The position numbers and the translations under genes are program-made. Below, in pieces: positions 1-9,408 of a DNA stretch of 64,000 bases. Every line of letters starts with the position of its first letter. Within the stretch, counting starts at the first letter, position 1. Below the pieces are notes generated by a model. It was not told the origin of the DNA and made no database searches. It saw only the letters and a program-made list of their open reading frames with translations. The DNA is from Aquitalea denitrificans (GTDB taxonomy: Bacteria; Pseudomonadota; Gammaproteobacteria; Burkholderiales; Chromobacteriaceae): NCBI RefSeq assembly GCF_009856625.1, contig NZ_CP047241.1, positions 3,286,001 to 3,350,000 of the forward strand, read 5' to 3'.

Positions 1-105
1 ACCCTGCAGCTTGATGCCGTTAACCAGATAAATGGAAACCGGCACATGTTCCTTGCGCAGAATATTCAGGAACGGGTCTTGTAACATTTGCCCTTTAGAG
101 CTCAT
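1..105 (-). CDS. hfq: RNA chaperone Hfq, N-terminal part (runs off left edge)
   Basis: The minus strand from an ATG at 105 encodes a peptide starting [19 protein letters not shown], followed by the [15 protein letters not shown] stretch, which is the Sm1 start of Hfq. Only the first 35 residues are in the window. Hfq is a hexameric RNA chaperone that pairs small RNAs with mRNAs in the cytoplasm. It lies about 90 bases downstream of der on the same strand, in the usual position after der in Neisseriales. A GGAGAA ribosome site precedes the ATG. The identity is read directly from the well-conserved N-terminus. Confidence 0.95.
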
Positions 106-194
106 TCGTTTTCTCCGAATCGTTGATTGTTGTATTAAGTAATCTTTTAAACCCGGCTGGCATGCTTATTTTTAGCAGAAAAAAACCCAGCCTA

Positions 195-1607
195 CTATTT
201 TTTACCACTCTTGCCCCAGCGCACTTCCTTCTCGCGCCCACGCAACTTTGACATCGGTTTGGGTTTGGCTCTGGATTTTTCCTTGGATACCTCGGTATCG
301 AAGGGGTTTTCCGAGGTCTTGTACTGCACACGCAGCGGAGTGCCCTGCAGTTTGAACACCTTGCGGAAGGTATGTTCCAGATAACGCGTATAACTTGCCG
401 GAATCGCATCCAGTGCATTGCCATGAATCACGATGATAGGCGGATTCATGCCACCTTGGTGAGCATAACGCATCTTGGGGCGCATCAGGCCTGAACGCGG
501 CGGAGCCTGACGTTCTACTGCAACATTCAGTACCCGCGTCAGCTTCGGCGTGGCCAGCTTCACCATGGCTGCCTGATAGGCTTCATCGATGGATTTGAAC
601 AGATCAGCCACACCACGGCCTTCGATGGCCGAGATGTAGTGGAACTTGGCAAAGTCAAGGAAGCTGATCTTGCGGGCGATATCCCGCTTGATGGTTTCCT
701 TTTGTTCGAAATCCAGGTTGTCCCACTTGTTGACCGCCACCACCAGCGCCCGGCCTGCCTCAAGGGCGAAACCGGCAATGGTGGCATCCTGCTCGGAAAT
801 ATCCAGCTGCGCATCCAGCACCAATACCGCGACGTTGGCGTCTTCAATCGCCTTCATAGTCTTGATGACGGAAAACTTTTCGATGGCCTCGTTCACCTTG
901 CCGCGACGCCGCACACCGGCAGTATCGATAATGGTGTATGTATGGCCTTCGCGCTCGAAATCAATATAGATACTGTCACGGGTAGTGCCGGCCTGGTCGA
1001 AGGCAATGACGCGCTCTTCACCCAGAATGGCATTCACCAGCGTGGACTTTCCCACATTGGGGCGGCCAATGACGGCAAATTTCGGATGATAGCGGTCTTC
1101 TTCTTCCACCTCCTCCGGGAAATCCTCCAGCACCATCTCCATCAGCTCGCGCACACCATCGCCGTGAGCAGCGGAAATCACCAGCGGCTGGCCCAATGCC
1201 AGTTCGTGGAATTCGGCACCGGCGATGGCATGACTGATGCCTTCGGCCTTGTTGACCACCAAAAAGACCGGTCGGTCGATCTGGCGCAGGCGGTTGGCAA
1301 TAATCTTGTCCTGCGGGGTGATGCCGGTGCGACCATCCACCAGAAACACCACGGCATCGGCTTCATCCACGGCCTGCAGGGTCTGCTTGGCCATCTCGAA
1401 CAGGATGCCTTCATCGACCACGGGTTCAAAACCACCGGTGTCCACCACCAGATACGGTTTTTCCCCCACACGACCATGGCCGTAGTGGCGATCGCGGGTC
1501 AGGCCGGGCTGGTCGGCGACCAGGGCGTCACGGCTGCGGGTGAGCCGGTTGAAAAGGGTCGACTTGCCCACATTGGGGCGGCCGACCAGCGCTACGGTTG
1601 GTTTCAT
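195..1607 (-). CDS. der: Ribosome-assembly GTPase Der (EngA)
   Basis: 470 residues, normal for Der. Two tandem GTPase domains are visible, with P-loops GRPNVGKS at residues 9-16 and again near residue 180. Each has its own DTGG/DTAG switch and NKxD motif, followed by the C-terminal KH-like domain with a basic tail. Der acts in late 50S subunit assembly. It sits 11 bases downstream of bamB in a long co-directional run that probably forms one or two transcripts. Nothing unusual is seen. Confidence 0.98.
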   Translation of the reverse strand: MKPTVALVGRPNVGKSTLFNRLTRSRDALVADQPGLTRDRHYGHGRVGEKPYLVVDTGGFEPVVDEGILFEMAKQTLQAVDEADAVVFLVDGRTGITPQDKIIANRLRQIDRPVFLVVNKAEGISHAIAGAEFHELALGQPLVISAAHGDGVRELMEMVLEDFPEEVEEEDRYHPKFAVIGRPNVGKSTLVNAILGEERVIAFDQAGTTRDSIYIDFEREGHTYTIIDTAGVRRRGKVNEAIEKFSVIKTMKAIEDANVAVLVLDAQLDISEQDATIAGFALEAGRALVVAVNKWDNLDFEQKETIKRDIARKISFLDFAKFHYISAIEGRGVADLFKSIDEAYQAAMVKLATPKLTRVLNVAVERQAPPRSGLMRPKMRYAHQGGMNPPIIVIHGNALDAIPASYTRYLEHTFRKVFKLQGTPLRVQYKTSENPFDTEVSKEKSRAKPKPMSKLRGREKEVRWGKSGKK

Positions 1608-1618
1608 GGTTACAGCTT

Positions 1619-2758
1619 TTACTCAATCGACAGCAGCGACAGGCGACCATTCTGCCCCTGCACCAGGGCAGAAGAGCCCAGGGAGACGGGCTGGGCGATG
1701 GTACCTTCGCTGCCTAGTTTCACACGGCCCACCAGACTGCCGTTCTCGTTGGACAGCAGGTGGCCATAGCCTTCGCCATCGATCACCAGAACAAAACGTC
1801 CGAGCATGGCGGGGCCAGATACATTACGGAATTTCAGTGCGTCGGTTTTCCACAGATTGCGACCGGTGGTGCGATCATACGCCCACACCGAACCATCCTC
1901 TGCAGTGACATACAGCTTGCCGGCATCCAGTGCCACACCACGGCTGGATGACAGCTCTCTTGCCCACATCAGGCTGCCGGTTTTGGCGTCGAAGCAGGCT
2001 ACACGGCCCTGGTAGGCCACGCTGCAAACCTGGCCGCCATCGTAAACCGGGCGGCTGGTAATGTCGGTAATACGCTCAAGCTCGGTAGCACCGCGCGGGT
2101 TGGCAACCACGCCTTCCCACAGGGTATTGCCGTTGGCCGGGCTGATGATGTCGAGTTTGCCGCCAGGCAGACCAACCATGACAGCCTCATTACCCACAGC
2201 CTGCATCGAGCCGGTATTGCGCACTAGCAACTGCGGCTGCGTGCGTGCTACCGACCATTGCTGCTTGCCATCGGCCAGGCTAAAGCCCGTCAGACGGCCA
2301 TCATTGCTGCGCACCACCACCATGCCTGCGGCCACTTGCGGGGCTTCCAGCGCCACGCTGGTGAGGGTTTGCTCCCACAACGTCTTGCCACTGCTACGCT
2401 CAACGGCAAGCAGTTTGCCGTCCTGGGTTCCAACAATCACGGTGTCGCCGGCAGCAGCTACGCCAGTGGACAGTTCACGCTTGAGGGAAACTTCGGTGCT
2501 GACGCGGCCGGACAGGGCATCCACAGTGCGGATGCGACCGGAAGCATCTGCAGAGACCACATTACCGTTGGTATACACCGGGGAAAAGGCATTGCCGGAT
2601 GCAGCCTGCGACAGGCTCCACTTCACATTCAGGGCCTGGATGGGCTTGATGGCCGCCAGCGGTGTGGGTTTTGCAGCGGAAGAACTTTCAAACCAGCTGG
2701 CGCAGCCGGCCAGCAGGAACGAGGAAAGAACAGCAGTAACCAGCAATTGGCGGCGCAT
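1619..2758 (-). CDS. bamB: Outer-membrane assembly lipoprotein BamB
   Basis: The protein begins MRRQLLVTAVLSS and carries a lipobox ending LAGC, so it should be a lipoprotein. Repeated PQQ-type beta-propeller blades follow (for example GKTLWEQ, GNTLWEG, GSLMWAR, GRNLWKT), matching the eight-bladed BamB propeller. BamB is a non-essential part of the BAM complex that inserts outer-membrane proteins. I chose the ATG at 2758 rather than a TTG one codon earlier, because GGAGG lies 7 bases before the ATG. The start overlaps the yfgM stop region closely, indicating translational coupling. Confidence 0.96.
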   Translation of the reverse strand: MRRQLLVTAVLSSFLLAGCASWFESSSAAKPTPLAAIKPIQALNVKWSLSQAASGNAFSPVYTNGNVVSADASGRIRTVDALSGRVSTEVSLKRELSTGVAAAGDTVIVGTQDGKLLAVERSSGKTLWEQTLTSVALEAPQVAAGMVVVRSNDGRLTGFSLADGKQQWSVARTQPQLLVRNTGSMQAVGNEAVMVGLPGGKLDIISPANGNTLWEGVVANPRGATELERITDITSRPVYDGGQVCSVAYQGRVACFDAKTGSLMWARELSSSRGVALDAGKLYVTAEDGSVWAYDRTTGRNLWKTDALKFRNVSGPAMLGRFVLVIDGEGYGHLLSNENGSLVGRVKLGSEGTIAQPVSLGSSALVQGQNGRLSLLSIE

Positions 2759-2761
2759 CAA

Positions 2762-3391
2762 TTAACCTCCCAGTGCGTCGAGTTTGGTCTGAATGAACTG
2801 GCGGTTCGGCGATTCCCCCACCAGCTTGGCCAGGGCGGCCTTGTATGCATCACGCGCAGCAGCCTTGTCACCCTTACTAGCCTGCACATCGCCCTTCAAA
2901 TCAAGGAACAGTGCATCAAATGCGCTAGGGTGGGCCTGACCAAGTTCTGCAATGGCGGCATCGTAATGCTTCTGATCCAACTGGATGGTCGCCAGACGCA
3001 GGTGCGCCACGGCAACCATGGACTCATCCTTCACATTCTGCACCACCCAGCCAAGCTGGGTCTGGGCTGTGGCCAGATCGTTCTTTTCAAACGCAAGCTT
3101 GGCAGCCAGCAAGGCGGCATCCGCGGCATAAGCCGTGCCGGCATAGTCGGACTGCAGCAATGCTGCTGCCGACTTCAGCTTGGCTACATCCTGCGACTGG
3201 GCAGCCTGCTCCACATCGGCAAACACCACGGCAGCCTTGCTGGCCTGCGCTGCCTGATAGTAGCCATAGCCTTTGTAACCCAGGTAAGCCACACTGATGG
3301 CCAGCACCGCACCACCAATCAGTTTGCCCCATTGTTGCCAGAAGGCTTTCATGGAGTCGATCTGTTCCTGTTCCTGCAAGTCGTACGCCAT
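2762..3391 (-). CDS. yfgM: YfgM-family tetratricopeptide membrane protein
   Basis: 209 residues with a single N-terminal transmembrane helix (WGKLIGGAVLAISVAYLGY, about residues 20-40) after a short cytoplasmic DLQEQEQIDSMK segment. A TPR-like periplasmic domain (TPR_21 type) follows. This matches YfgM, an ancillary partner of SecYEG and PpiD. It lies between hisS and bamB, the standard order in gamma- and betaproteobacteria. The hisS stop is 18 bases upstream, so co-transcription is likely. Confidence 0.9.
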   Translation of the reverse strand: MAYDLQEQEQIDSMKAFWQQWGKLIGGAVLAISVAYLGYKGYGYYQAAQASKAAVVFADVEQAAQSQDVAKLKSAAALLQSDYAGTAYAADAALLAAKLAFEKNDLATAQTQLGWVVQNVKDESMVAVAHLRLATIQLDQKHYDAAIAELGQAHPSAFDALFLDLKGDVQASKGDKAAARDAYKAALAKLVGESPNRQFIQTKLDALGG

Positions 3392-3408
3392 TGCGCACCC
3401 CCCTTATG

Positions 3409-4680
3409 TCAAGCCTTGATCACGGCAATGGTCGCGGCTACCTGGTCCAACGCCACGGTTTGCTGTGCCGCTTCGGCACGCATGGGCTTGACCACGGCCT
3501 GACCTGCCGCCATTTCGTTTTCTCCGATGATGACGGCAAATTCGGCACCGCTGCCATCGGCCTTTTTCATTTGCGACTTGAAGCTGCCTTCACCCAGGTG
3601 CTGGATGACGGACAGGCCGGCATGGCGCAACTGCTGCGCCAGTTTCATCGCATACATGGCTGCACCATCACCCTGCTGCACGATATAGACGTCCACGCTG
3701 CGTGCCGCTGGCAGCAGGCCCTTGTCCTGCAACAGCAGCAATACGCGCTCCAGGCCCATGCCAAAACCGATGCCCGGTGCAGGCTTGCCACCCAGTTGTT
3801 CAATCAGGCCATCGTAACGGCCACCGGCACATACCGTACCCTGCGCGCCCAGTTCGGTAGTCACCCACTCGAACACGGACTGATTGTAGTAATCGAGGCC
3901 ACGTACCAGGCGCGGGTTTTCGACAAAGTCGATGCCCAGTGCGCCAATCATGGCCTTCCAACCTTCGTAATGGGCGCGAGAGGCCTCGCCCAGATAATCG
4001 GACAGGCGCGGCGCATTGTCAGCCATTTCCTGCAAAGCCGGATTTTTGGTATCCAGCACGCGCAGCGGATTGGTGTACAGGCGGCGCTTGCCGTCTTCAT
4101 CCAGAATGTCGACAAAGCCTTCCAGATAGCTGATCAGCGCCTTGCGGTGTGCTGCACGTTCTTCGGCATTGCCCAGCGAGTTGATTTCCAGACGTACGTA
4201 CTGGCTCAGACCCAGGCGCTGCCACAGGTCGGCGGTCATGGCGATGATTTCGGCATCGATGTCCGGGCCGGCAAATCCCAGGGCTTCGATACCCATCTGG
4301 TGGAACTGGCGATAGCGGCCTTTTTGCGGCTTTTCGTGGCGGAACATCGGGCCCATGTACCACAGCTTCTGCGTGGTGTTGTACAGCAGGGTGTGTTCCA
4401 CCACCGCGCGCAGCGTGCCAGCCGTGCCCTCTGGACGCAGGGTCAGGCTGTCGCCATTGAGGCTGTCGACAAAGGTGTACATTTCCTTTTCGACCACATC
4501 GGTCACTTCGCCAATGGCCCGCACAAACAGGGGTGTGGTTTCCACAATCGGGGTGCGGATGTTCTGATAGCCATAGTCGGCCAGCAGCTTGCGCAGTACG
4601 CCTTCAAAGTATTCCCATTGGTACGACTCGGCGGGCAGTACATCATTCATGCCCTTGATTGCCTGCAATTTTTGCGCCAT
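3409..4680 (-). CDS. hisS: Histidine--tRNA ligase
   Basis: 423 residues. Class II synthetase motif 2 (FRHEKPQKGRYRQFHQMG), the histidine-specific RGLDYYNQSVFEW loop and motif 3 (GIGFGMGLERV) are all present, followed by the C-terminal anticodon-binding domain. The enzyme charges tRNA-His with histidine using ATP. It sits between ispG and yfgM in the conserved run. Length and motifs are normal. Confidence 0.98.
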   Translation of the reverse strand: MAQKLQAIKGMNDVLPAESYQWEYFEGVLRKLLADYGYQNIRTPIVETTPLFVRAIGEVTDVVEKEMYTFVDSLNGDSLTLRPEGTAGTLRAVVEHTLLYNTTQKLWYMGPMFRHEKPQKGRYRQFHQMGIEALGFAGPDIDAEIIAMTADLWQRLGLSQYVRLEINSLGNAEERAAHRKALISYLEGFVDILDEDGKRRLYTNPLRVLDTKNPALQEMADNAPRLSDYLGEASRAHYEGWKAMIGALGIDFVENPRLVRGLDYYNQSVFEWVTTELGAQGTVCAGGRYDGLIEQLGGKPAPGIGFGMGLERVLLLLQDKGLLPAARSVDVYIVQQGDGAAMYAMKLAQQLRHAGLSVIQHLGEGSFKSQMKKADGSGAEFAVIIGENEMAAGQAVVKPMRAEAAQQTVALDQVAATIAVIKA

Positions 4681-4734
4681 GTGATATTTTTTCTTGCTAT
4701 TCGGTTGATCTTGCCAGTCTGTAGCTGCCTGCGC

Positions 4735-6018
4735 TCAGCGCTGCGGCAGGATGGGAATGGTGCGCGCAGCCGGCGTTTCCCGGCGCTTGCTGCCACCTTC
4801 ACCAAAACGGCTGTGAACATAGTTGTCCACCAGCGCCTTGAATTCCGCCGCGATATTGTCGCCCTTCAGGGTGACATCCTTCTGGCCATCCACATAAACC
4901 GGAGCTACCGGAACCTCACCCGTACCGGGCAGGGAAATGCCGATATCAGCCAGCTTGCTCTCGCCAGGGCCATTCACCACACAGCCCATCACCGCCACCT
5001 TCATGTCTTCCACTCCCGGATACTGCAAGCGCCAGATGGGCATCTGCTCGCGCAGATAGCTCTGGATCTGGTCGGCCAGCTCCTGGAAGAAGGTGCTGGT
5101 GGTACGGCCACAACCGGGGCAGGCGGTAACCAGCGGGGTGAAGCTTCGCAGCCCCATGGTTTGCAACAGTTCCTGCGCCACCACAACTTCTTTGGTACGC
5201 GCTTCGCCCGGCTGCGGGGTCAGCGAGATGCGAATGGTATCGCCAATGCCTTCTTGCAGCAGGATGGCCAGTGCGGCGGATGAAGCCACAATGCCCTTGC
5301 TGCCCATGCCGGCTTCAGTCAGGCCCAGATGCAGCGGAAAATCGCAGCGGCTGCCCAGATCACGATAAACGGTGATCAGGTCCTGCACATTGCTGACCTT
5401 GCACGACAGCAGGATGTTGTCCGCCGGCAGGCCCAGTTCCATCGCCTTGTCGGCGGATTCCAGTGCCGACACGATCAGCGCTTCGCGCATCACCAGTTCC
5501 AGCGGCAAGGGCTGCGGTTTGCGATTGTTGGCATCCAGCATACGTGCCAGCAGCGCCTGATCCAGGCTGCCCCAGTTCACACCGATGCGCACCGGCTTGT
5601 CCAGCTCGGCTGCGGTACGGATCATGTAGGCAAACTTTTCGTCGCCCTTGGAACCCTTGCCGACATTACCCGGGTTGATGCGGTACTTGGCCAGCGCACG
5701 GGCACAGTCCGGGTACTCCTTCAGCAGGCGCTCGCCATTGAAATGGAAATCGCCCACCAGCGGGACATCACAGCCCATATCGTCCAGGCGTTGGCGGATT
5801 TCCGCCACGCGCGCAGCTGCTTCCGGCGAATTGACCGTGATGCGTACCAGCTCGGAGCCGGCCTGGGACAACTGGTAAACCTGTTCTACGGTGGCGATGG
5901 CATCTGCCGTGTCGGTATTGGTCATGGACTGCACCACAACCGGTGCATCCGAGCCAACCATGACATGCCCCACACGTACCTGACGGGTGGGGCGTCGCGC
6001 GATATTCACGCTATTCAT
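4735..6018 (-). CDS. ispG: 4-hydroxy-3-methylbut-2-enyl diphosphate synthase IspG
   Basis: 427 residues. The N-terminal TIM-barrel starts with VMVGSDAPVVVQSMTNTDT. The C-terminal iron-sulfur domain has CPGCGRTT and GCVVNGPGE, giving the three cysteines that hold the [4Fe-4S] cluster. IspG converts MEcPP to HMBPP in the MEP isoprenoid pathway. It sits immediately downstream of rodZ, 14 bases apart, as in many proteobacteria. Confidence 0.97.
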   Translation of the reverse strand: MNSVNIARRPTRQVRVGHVMVGSDAPVVVQSMTNTDTADAIATVEQVYQLSQAGSELVRITVNSPEAAARVAEIRQRLDDMGCDVPLVGDFHFNGERLLKEYPDCARALAKYRINPGNVGKGSKGDEKFAYMIRTAAELDKPVRIGVNWGSLDQALLARMLDANNRKPQPLPLELVMREALIVSALESADKAMELGLPADNILLSCKVSNVQDLITVYRDLGSRCDFPLHLGLTEAGMGSKGIVASSAALAILLQEGIGDTIRISLTPQPGEARTKEVVVAQELLQTMGLRSFTPLVTACPGCGRTTSTFFQELADQIQSYLREQMPIWRLQYPGVEDMKVAVMGCVVNGPGESKLADIGISLPGTGEVPVAPVYVDGQKDVTLKGDNIAAEFKALVDNYVHSRFGEGGSKRRETPAARTIPILPQR

Positions 6019-6032
6019 GCAACAATCCGCAT

Positions 6033-6938
6033 TTACTTGAGTTCAATTTTGGCGGTAGTACCGCGAATCTTGTCCGTCAGATCGACGGCCTGTCCGTTAA
6101 AGCTCAACTGCACCTGCGCCGCATTGCCGATTTTCAGCTGGAACGGCGGTGTTCCGCTCAATTCCTTGCTGGCACCGGCTTCCAGGGTACCAAACTGCAG
6201 CTTTTTACCGTTGGCATCCACCACGGAAATCCAGGCGGCCTGATGCGCGCTGAGGGTAAGCCTGCCACTGCCTTGCTCTGCCGGTACGGCCGCACTGGCG
6301 GCTGTCTTGCTGACAACAGGCGAAACTGCAGCCGGTACACTGGCGCTCACCACCGACGCGGCAGCCACCACAGGTTTTTCCACCTCAGCAAGCGGCACGC
6401 TTGCCGTGCTGCTCTGGCCGACTGCCGCCGAGGCTGCCTGTTCAGTCAGCATGGGTTGCAGCGTTGGGCTAGTTGCAGCCACCGGTTTATCCGGTCGGCC
6501 AGCGAACCAGGCCGCCACGGCGATGACCACCACGGCTAAAGCCAGCAGTCCCAGCCATTTGCCAGCCTTGCTGCCAGCAGCAGCCGGGGACGAAACACGC
6601 GACAGGGTCTGTGCCGTGCCAGAAGGCTCGGCTTGGTGTTCATGCTTGACGAGGTTGACCACGTCATTGACTGCCGACGGAAAATGCTGCTCCAGCCTGG
6701 CCATCAGCGGTTCCGGATCAACCCGGAGAAAGCGCGCGTAATTCCGGACAAAACCACGGACAAACGTTGCACCCGGCAATTGCTGGAAGTCATCATGTTC
6801 AATGGCTTCCAGTTGCCGGATGGACAGCTTCAGCCGGTCTGCCACTTCCCCCAGACTCATGCCGGCACGCTCGCGCTCTGCTTTCAACGCAGAGCCGACA
6901 CCCAGGTCGGCAGGCTGGCCATTTGCGTCCTGTTCCAT
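6033..6938 (-). CDS. rodZ: Cytoskeleton protein RodZ
   Basis: 301 residues. An N-terminal helix-turn-helix (AERERAGMSLGEVADRLKLS then IRQLEAIEHDDFQQLP, residues about 20-60) binds MreB. A single transmembrane helix lies near residue 130 (KWLGLLALAVVVIAVAAWFA). A Pro/Ala/Ser-rich periplasmic linker and a C-terminal DUF4115 beta domain follow. RodZ links MreB to the cell-wall elongation machinery. It lies between pilF and ispG, with 2 bases separating it from pilF. Confidence 0.92.
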   Translation of the reverse strand: MEQDANGQPADLGVGSALKAERERAGMSLGEVADRLKLSIRQLEAIEHDDFQQLPGATFVRGFVRNYARFLRVDPEPLMARLEQHFPSAVNDVVNLVKHEHQAEPSGTAQTLSRVSSPAAAGSKAGKWLGLLALAVVVIAVAAWFAGRPDKPVAATSPTLQPMLTEQAASAAVGQSSTASVPLAEVEKPVVAAASVVSASVPAAVSPVVSKTAASAAVPAEQGSGRLTLSAHQAAWISVVDANGKKLQFGTLEAGASKELSGTPPFQLKIGNAAQVQLSFNGQAVDLTDKIRGTTAKIELK

Positions 6939-6940
6939 CT

Positions 6941-7684
6941 TCAGCTTCCGCTTAACAACAGTTGTGTTTCTCTGGAGTCCGGGTATCGGTTCTTCAACAT
7001 GGCGGAATACTCCGCCTCATGCGCCCGGTCCCCCCCTTTTCTGGCAATCTGCACGCCCAGCCACAATACATCGGCCCCCAATGGCGCGTTGCCTGCCGCC
7101 TGCTGCAGGCGAGAGAAATAAAAGGACGCCAGCTTGGCATTGCCCAGCTCCAGATGCAAGGCTGCCAGCTCACGCAACGCAGGTAAATAATTGGGAACAA
7201 GCCGCAAAGCCGTCAGCAGATAGTCATTGGCCTGGGTCGTTTCACCCAGTTTTACACTGCAACGGCCCATGTTCAGATAGGCCGTTTGTGGTGTCTGATA
7301 CAGCGGATTGCCGATTGCCTTGGCCAGATAATCCATGGCCTGTCGCGGGCGGTCATGCTCGCACAGGAACTGGCCATAGTTGTTATTGGCTTCCGGACTG
7401 GAAGGATCGACCTGCAATGCCTTCAGAAAGTTCTGTTCCGCATCAGCATCCAGATGCATCAGATTGAAGATATAGGCACGGGTCAGGTAAGCCCCGGCAA
7501 AGCTGCCATCCGCATTGACGGCATCGTTGGCCGATTCCAGCGCAATCGGCAGATTGCCGAGGGAAGCATATTCGACGGCCAGCTGGCTGCGGATTTCCGC
7601 CAGTTTCCGGTTGGCCGGAGCGGCGAATGAGGCACAGGAATACGCCAACAGGCTCACTGCCATCCACACTCGCCACTTGATCAT
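6941..7684 (-). CDS. pilF: Type IV pilus biogenesis TPR protein PilF/PilW
   Basis: 247 residues from the ATG at 7684, whose start overlaps the rlmN stop as ATGA. A hydrophobic signal (MIKWRVWMAVSLLAYSCASFA) leads into tandem TPR repeats (ESANDAVNADGSFAGAYLTRA, NYGQFLCEHDRPRQAMDYL and similar). PilF/PilW is the pilotin needed for PilQ secretin assembly. The lipobox is not canonical (AYSC), so lipidation is uncertain and cleavage after ASFA is possible. The rlmN-pilF-rodZ-ispG order supports the call. Confidence 0.9.
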   Translation of the reverse strand: MIKWRVWMAVSLLAYSCASFAAPANRKLAEIRSQLAVEYASLGNLPIALESANDAVNADGSFAGAYLTRAYIFNLMHLDADAEQNFLKALQVDPSSPEANNNYGQFLCEHDRPRQAMDYLAKAIGNPLYQTPQTAYLNMGRCSVKLGETTQANDYLLTALRLVPNYLPALRELAALHLELGNAKLASFYFSRLQQAAGNAPLGADVLWLGVQIARKGGDRAHEAEYSAMLKNRYPDSRETQLLLSGS

Positions 7685-8775
7685 TCGTCGTTCTCCTGAG
7701 CGATCTGCATCCATTTGACCTGACGGCGGGTCTTGTCCATCACCTGCCCTGCCAGTTGCCCACATGCGGCATCGATATCGTCGCCACGGGTTTTCCTTAC
7801 GGTAACCACGTAGCCCTGCTCCTGCAACATTTCCCGAAAAATCCGGATTGCATTATTACTGGAGCGATCGTACCCCGAATTCGGGAAAGGGTTAAACGGA
7901 ATCAGGTTGAACTTGCACGGAACATCCCGCACCAGTTCCAGCAACTGGCGTGCGTGCTCTGGCCGGTCGTTGATGCCGTCCAGCATCACATATTCAAAGG
8001 TAATGAAATCGCGCGGTGCCTTTTCCAGATAACGCTGGCAGGCGGCCATCAGCTCCTTGAGCGGATATTTTTTGTTGATGGGGACGATTTCATCGCGAAT
8101 GGCATCGTTGGGTGCGTGCAGGCTGACGGCCAGCGCCACCGGACAGGCTTCGCGCAGTCGGTCCATTTGCGGTACCAGGCCGGAAGTGGACAGCGTAACG
8201 CGGCGGCGGCTGAGGCCGTAGCCGTGATCGTCCAGCATGATTTGCAGGGCACTGACCACATTGTCGAAGTTGGCCAGCGGTTCGCCCATGCCCATCATCA
8301 CGACATTAGACACCACGCGTTCATTTTTCGGGGTAATCCCCATGGCCTTGTTGGCCCACCACAGCTGGCCGATGATTTCGGCAGTGCTGAGATTGCGGTT
8401 GAAACCCTGGCGGCCGGTGGAGCAGAAAGTACACTCCAGCGCACAACCCACCTGGGATGACACGCACAAGGTGCCGCGCTCGTCTTCCGGAATGAACACG
8501 GTCTCCACACCGTTGCCGGTGCCGACGTCAAGCAGCCACTTGCGGGTACCATCACTGGACGCCTGCCCGGTCATCAGCGACGGCACGCGCACCTCGGCAC
8601 GCTCGTGCAGTTTGGCACGCAGGCTTTTGGCCAGGTCGGTCATCGCGTCGAAATCGTCTTCGCCCATCTGGTGCATCCAGCGCATCACCTGTTTGGCACG
8701 GAAGGGTTTTTCACCCATGGCGGCAAAGTGTTCGGTCAGCTGGTCCAGATTGAAGTCGAGCAGGTTGGTTTTCAT
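7681..8775 (-). CDS. rlmN: Dual-specificity 23S rRNA/tRNA adenine-C2 methyltransferase RlmN
   Basis: 364 residues. The radical-SAM motif CALECTFC (CxxxCxxC) lies near residue 115. The family signatures VVMMGMGEPLANFDNV and VSLHAPND and the C-terminal TVRKTRGDDIDAACGQL, containing the second catalytic cysteine, are present. RlmN methylates A2503 of 23S rRNA and A37 of some tRNAs. It is followed without a gap by pilF (ATGA overlap). Confidence 0.98.
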   Translation of the reverse strand: MKTNLLDFNLDQLTEHFAAMGEKPFRAKQVMRWMHQMGEDDFDAMTDLAKSLRAKLHERAEVRVPSLMTGQASSDGTRKWLLDVGTGNGVETVFIPEDERGTLCVSSQVGCALECTFCSTGRQGFNRNLSTAEIIGQLWWANKAMGITPKNERVVSNVVMMGMGEPLANFDNVVSALQIMLDDHGYGLSRRRVTLSTSGLVPQMDRLREACPVALAVSLHAPNDAIRDEIVPINKKYPLKELMAACQRYLEKAPRDFITFEYVMLDGINDRPEHARQLLELVRDVPCKFNLIPFNPFPNSGYDRSSNNAIRIFREMLQEQGYVVTVRKTRGDDIDAACGQLAGQVMDKTRRQVKWMQIAQENDE

Positions 8776-8793
8776 GCAGTCCTCGGTAAAACA

Positions 8794-8815
8794 GCGGCAG
8801 CCACAGGGCTGCCGC
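8794..8815 (-). terminator. Strong hairpin between ndk and rlmN
   Basis: A perfect 9-bp stem (GCGGCAGCC / GGCTGCCGC) with a 4-base loop follows the ndk stop on the minus strand. Only a short TGTTTT stretch follows it, so it may be a weak terminator, an attenuator or an RNA-stabilising structure between ndk and the rlmN run. Confidence 0.5.
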
Positions 8816-8843
8816 CAGATACATCCATTACGGCAAATCGAGA

Positions 8844-9269
8844 TTAACGGGAGTAGATCTCGGAAGCGGCAAAGAAGTAAGCCACTTCGATGGCAGCGTT
8901 TTCAGCGCTGTCGGAGCCGTGTACGGCGTTAGCGTCGATCGATTCGGCGAAGTCGGCGCGGATGGTGCCGGCGTCAGCCTTTTTCGGGTCGGTGGCGCCC
9001 ATCAGTTCGCGGTTCTTGGCGACGGCGTTTTCGCCTTCCAGAGCCTGGATCATCACCGGGCCGGAAACCATGAAGTCAACCAGGTCCTTGAAGAAAGGAC
9101 GTTCTTTGTGTACAGCGTAGAAGCCTTCGGCTTCAGCGCGGGACAGTTGCTTCAGCTTGGCAGCAACCACTTTCAGACCGGCGGATTCGAAACGGTCGTA
9201 GATCTTGCCAATCACGTTCTTGGCGACGGCATCCGGCTTAACGATGGACAGGGTACGTTCAATTGCCAT
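8844..9269 (-). CDS. ndk: Nucleoside diphosphate kinase
   Basis: 141 residues, the standard length. The active-site histidine is H117 in NAVHGSDS, and the N-terminal ERTLSIVKPDAV is typical. Ndk balances nucleoside triphosphate pools through a phospho-histidine intermediate. It is the first gene of the minus-strand run, with rlmN next. GGGAGATTTTT precedes the ATG, giving a good ribosome site. Confidence 0.98.
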   Translation of the reverse strand: MAIERTLSIVKPDAVAKNVIGKIYDRFESAGLKVVAAKLKQLSRAEAEGFYAVHKERPFFKDLVDFMVSGPVMIQALEGENAVAKNRELMGATDPKKADAGTIRADFAESIDANAVHGSDSAENAAIEVAYFFAASEIYSR

Positions 9270-9408
9270 AAAAATCTCCCAAATACTCCCAAATAACAGA
9301 ACAAGTGGCTAAACTAGGCTTTAGTTTATCCACTCGGGTTACGCAATTCTGAGGAACCCGATATTTTACCAGCCTTTTCAAGCCTCTGCTGCATAAAAAT
9401 TCAAGGCC

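Noticed and set aside
639..1769. Long plus-strand open frame opposite der
   Set aside because: Lies antisense to der with no domain and biased composition; a shadow of the GC-rich coding strand.
3391..5283. 630-codon open frame opposite hisS and ispG
   Set aside because: Antisense to two clear enzymes, His/Gln/Arg-rich low-complexity translation typical of shadow frames.
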